NCBI RefSeq assembly: GCF_000208745.1
Contig: NC_030852.1
Location: 21,163,581-21,227,580, forward strand
Direction: 5' to 3'
DNA from: Theobroma cacao
Taxonomy: Eukaryota; Streptophyta; Magnoliopsida; Malvales; Malvaceae
DNA: 64,000 nt
The notes beneath the pieces were generated by a model that worked only from the letters and a program-made list of their open reading frames with translations, was not told the origin of the DNA and did not search any database. Below are positions 61,178 through 64,000 of this stretch, piece after piece (position 1 is the first letter of the stretch; each line of letters opens with the position of its first letter). A program made the position numbers and the translations under genes.

Positions 61178-64000
61178 TTGGAAGAGAGAGTAAAACAAAG
61201 CGAGAGAGAAGAACCAGATAAAAGCAACAGTTTTTGAATGGTTCCACCAATTTCTAACTCTACCCATCACCATTTCTTTTCCTTTTGTTTCTTAAATTTG
61301 CACCCAATGAATGGATGATGCCATTACTGGAGAAGGGACCAGAACCTGGGTACTTTTTGACTATTTCTATGTTGAAGTTCTAGTAAGGGGTGAACAAAAA
61401 AAACTGAAAAAGAATCACGAAACAAGGCCAGGTCTTTCACATGGACTTTTGAGCCCTTAACTTAGCTTTTCACTAGGATGCCTACGGGCTACACTTACAT
61501 TTCTTTCCCTTGTCTTGTCTTGGTCGCAGGGACTCACAAACTGTTCATTCTCCCTGTAGAGCATTTGTTGGTTGGTTAATTGTCACAACATCCCATAAAA
61601 CAAGTACGTCTCTCTGTAATAAGGAAGTGGATTAATTTTGTGGCACTTTTTCACTTTTCACTTGAGTCTCCGAAGAAGAAAAAACACACACACACACACA
61701 CACACAATGCTAGTTAAGTCTAAAAATGCTTAAAATAATAGTCTATAGAAATAGAACACAAAATGATTGAATAATGAATAATCTTTTTCAAAGGTCTTAA
61801 CAATACCATGGCTCACTGACCTGCTTTGTACCAGAAACAAATGGTGGTTGGAAATTAAAAATAAAAAAATTAATAATCTTTTCAGTAAGTGTATTATTAT
61901 ATCAAAATGGGATTTATATAAAACAAAAAATATTTTTGTGTCATAATTTGGTTCATGGTTGAGACATAAATAGGACTGTGGAAAATCCAAGTCTGTACGT
62001 TTAACCATGTCTGGTGTCATCGGATTCTACTTTACTTTTGTTTTTTCCTTCTCTTTCATTCTGTCTAATCGTTACTATGCCACATGACAAATAAATAAAA
62101 AGGTCAAACATTTTACAATTTAAATTACAATGTTTTTATTTTTTGAAGAAAAATTCGATTATAATAATGTTTGTAATCTTTCTTATCTCACAATTTAAAT
62201 ACTCCAAGAGTTTACTTATTATTGGAAATCAATGTGCAATTGTTACACACTCGTATTTCTTATTTTGTCCAATGACATGTTGAGAATCTGTTTAAATTAT
62301 TAGAATTTCTCCCTTTCAATAAAAAAAAATATAAGAAAATTTTTACTCATAAGACTAAGATTATCTCATTTCTTGCTAAAATGAGATCCATGACATTCTA
62401 TTTCATTCAATTAACTATAACATATTTTTGTTGCACTGATTCTTTCACCCATAAAAAAATCTATAAGAAAAGCAAGACTCGCTTTGATCTACCTTAACCT
62501 AATATCTTTCATAAACGACTCTACATTAGTGAAGAGTTAGGAGTGGACTCGAATATCACTTGTTATAAATTCACATTTTCGATCCAAAAGATATATTTAT
62601 TAAGTAGAGGAAAGTTTTTACTTATCAATGTGAGATTTGTGATACAAAAATTACCTTAAGCTTTTAGTGTTGACGAGGGGACAAGGAGATTGCATGAGCA
62701 CTTTCATCAAATTTGAAATGAATTTTTAATTAAAATTGGTAAATAATTGTATTTGTTGTGATGACATTTTAAGTAAATTTTTCTATCAAAATCATGCCAT
62801 TTGTTTACCCTAACATTAATATTAACACATAATATGATTTCATTAATTAAACAAATATTATGTTTACAATTAAAGTTTAATTAAATAATATCCCTCAATT
62901 GTTTTTTTTTTAAGTTAAAAGAATTGTGTTAAATTGATTTAAGTTTTAAGTTGCTGTGTAAAACCAAATACGTGCTTTTCAGGCTATGGCCCAAACATAC
63001 ATAGAAGCATATGTCCCTGTGTTTTTGCGTTTGGCCTGCAACCCAAGAAAAGCATAGAGTTACACCCTTTATTGCCAATTACACGCAAAAAAAGCGTAGG
63101 AGGGATCTTTACACTAGTTTAGATTTACTTTCGATTCTTTGTATTTTTCATTGTATTTCTCATGATTTTCATGACTTGATAAATAGTAAGAAACCCATAT
63201 TTATAAAATCAAGGCTTTTGACATTAGTGAAAGTTTGAATTTATTTTGATATCACTTGTCACGGGTGTGTTTCCAACTTAAAAGATAAGTGATAAAAAGT
63301 TCATATTTATATGCTCAGGATTTACTGATATGGAATTTGTATCTTTATTTATAAATTCAAAATTTATCTCATCTCTTATTAATGTAAAACGTGCACATGA
63401 AATTTTGGCAAAGTAGAATGTGTTGGAAGGCACAGATCCAAAAAGTATGAAAACCTCCGGCTTCTTAAAATCCTCCGTGCTACTGTTAGAACTACTTATT
63501 GGTTGTTAATTACATGTAGGTGCTAGTTAGCAGTAGAGATTGCGCAGAAAATGGTTGCAGCCACCTCTTTAATTAAGACCTATCAACCACATACCTGTTT
63601 TTACACACAGAATTTTATAAACACATTAAAACATCCTTCCGCACGTATTCTCTGGCAAAACAAGGGTACCATGATCAGATCTTCAATATTGGGTTAGGGG
63701 GGCAACAGGGCATCACCATGCGAACATAACACATGCAAACTCAAATTAGCTAGGCTTCACTTTTTGCCAGCTTCCCCTTTTCATTACTACTACTTTATAT
63801 CACGTGAAATGTCTTCTCCTTTCTTTTTGTTTGGAGATTTTATATATAGACTCTACACTAAGATTTACAGCAATAACTTTTGTCTTGGATCTACTTGTTT
63901 TCAGTTAGTAAAGACTTCATGATTCACACACGTAAATTTGGCAAAGTTACAAAGGATCAGATTTCACTTGCCAACCATTGTATTGCAAAAAGCAGTGAAA
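61178..64000. other. Intergenic, no gene seen; includes a (CA)n repeat
   Basis: The first part holds the presumed promoter of the 2H-like gene. A (CA)n microsatellite lies at 61684-61706. The block at about 62480-62690 and that at about 63240-63390 look like pieces of dispersed repeats (shared phrases such as TATCACTTGT) but have no termini I can define. No reading frame resembles a known protein. Confidence 0.45.

Overview
The window is nuclear DNA of a flowering plant, almost certainly a eudicot. It is AT-rich, its genes have many small GT-AG introns, it carries a plant-type 7SL RNA gene, and it is loaded with plant transposon families (Ty3/gypsy LTR, Ty1/copia, hAT, PIF/Harbinger, LINE). 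I cannot name the species from the sequence. The gene neighbourhood resembles Arabidopsis blocks around At3g47640-At3g47690 and At5g62490-At5g62500 (from memory).

Layout. 1-1733 is the inner end of a gypsy-type LTR. A 7SL (SRP) RNA gene lies at 3064-3373 (-), then an eroded LINE end (4140-4740, -). Next are a membrane-anchored pectin methylesterase inhibitor (5145-5855, -) and ribosomal protein uS4/RPS9 (6589-8253, -) with a telo-box promoter. From 9.0 to 22.1 kb there are no host genes. A decayed copia element (-) contains a tandem duplication of its gag. One duplicate is split by a 4.3-kb hAT element with an exact 8-bp target-site duplication, and next to it is a 4.8-kb PIF/Harbinger element with both of its genes in decay. 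A microtubule plus-end protein, EB1, follows at 24635-28181 (+). From 28.6 to 34.1 kb is a degenerate LINE split twice, by a 5'-truncated LINE with a 16-bp target duplication and by a TTF-type hAT relic.

The right half is gene-rich and almost all on the minus strand: a PH-RCC1-FYVE protein (36694-45450), an HVA22-like ER-shaping protein (47075-49050), a bHLH47/POPEYE-like iron-homeostasis regulator (49813-51467), a long-TIR MITE (about 52488-53027), and a ten-exon gene for a 2H-phosphoesterase-like protein (56358-61177) whose last intron uses a GC donor. The final 2.8 kb shows no gene.

The genes are ordinary single-copy eukaryotic genes, not an operon. Conserved neighbours (bHLH47, RCC1-FYVE, PMEI, EB1, HVA22) reflect ancestral synteny, not a shared pathway. 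I see no sign of a new defence, biosynthetic or mobile system. The most informative features are the nested transposons, the 7SL gene, the GC-AG intron and the uncertain 3' end of the RCC1-FYVE gene. All exon boundaries were read by eye from splice signals, frame and family similarity; none is backed by transcripts.
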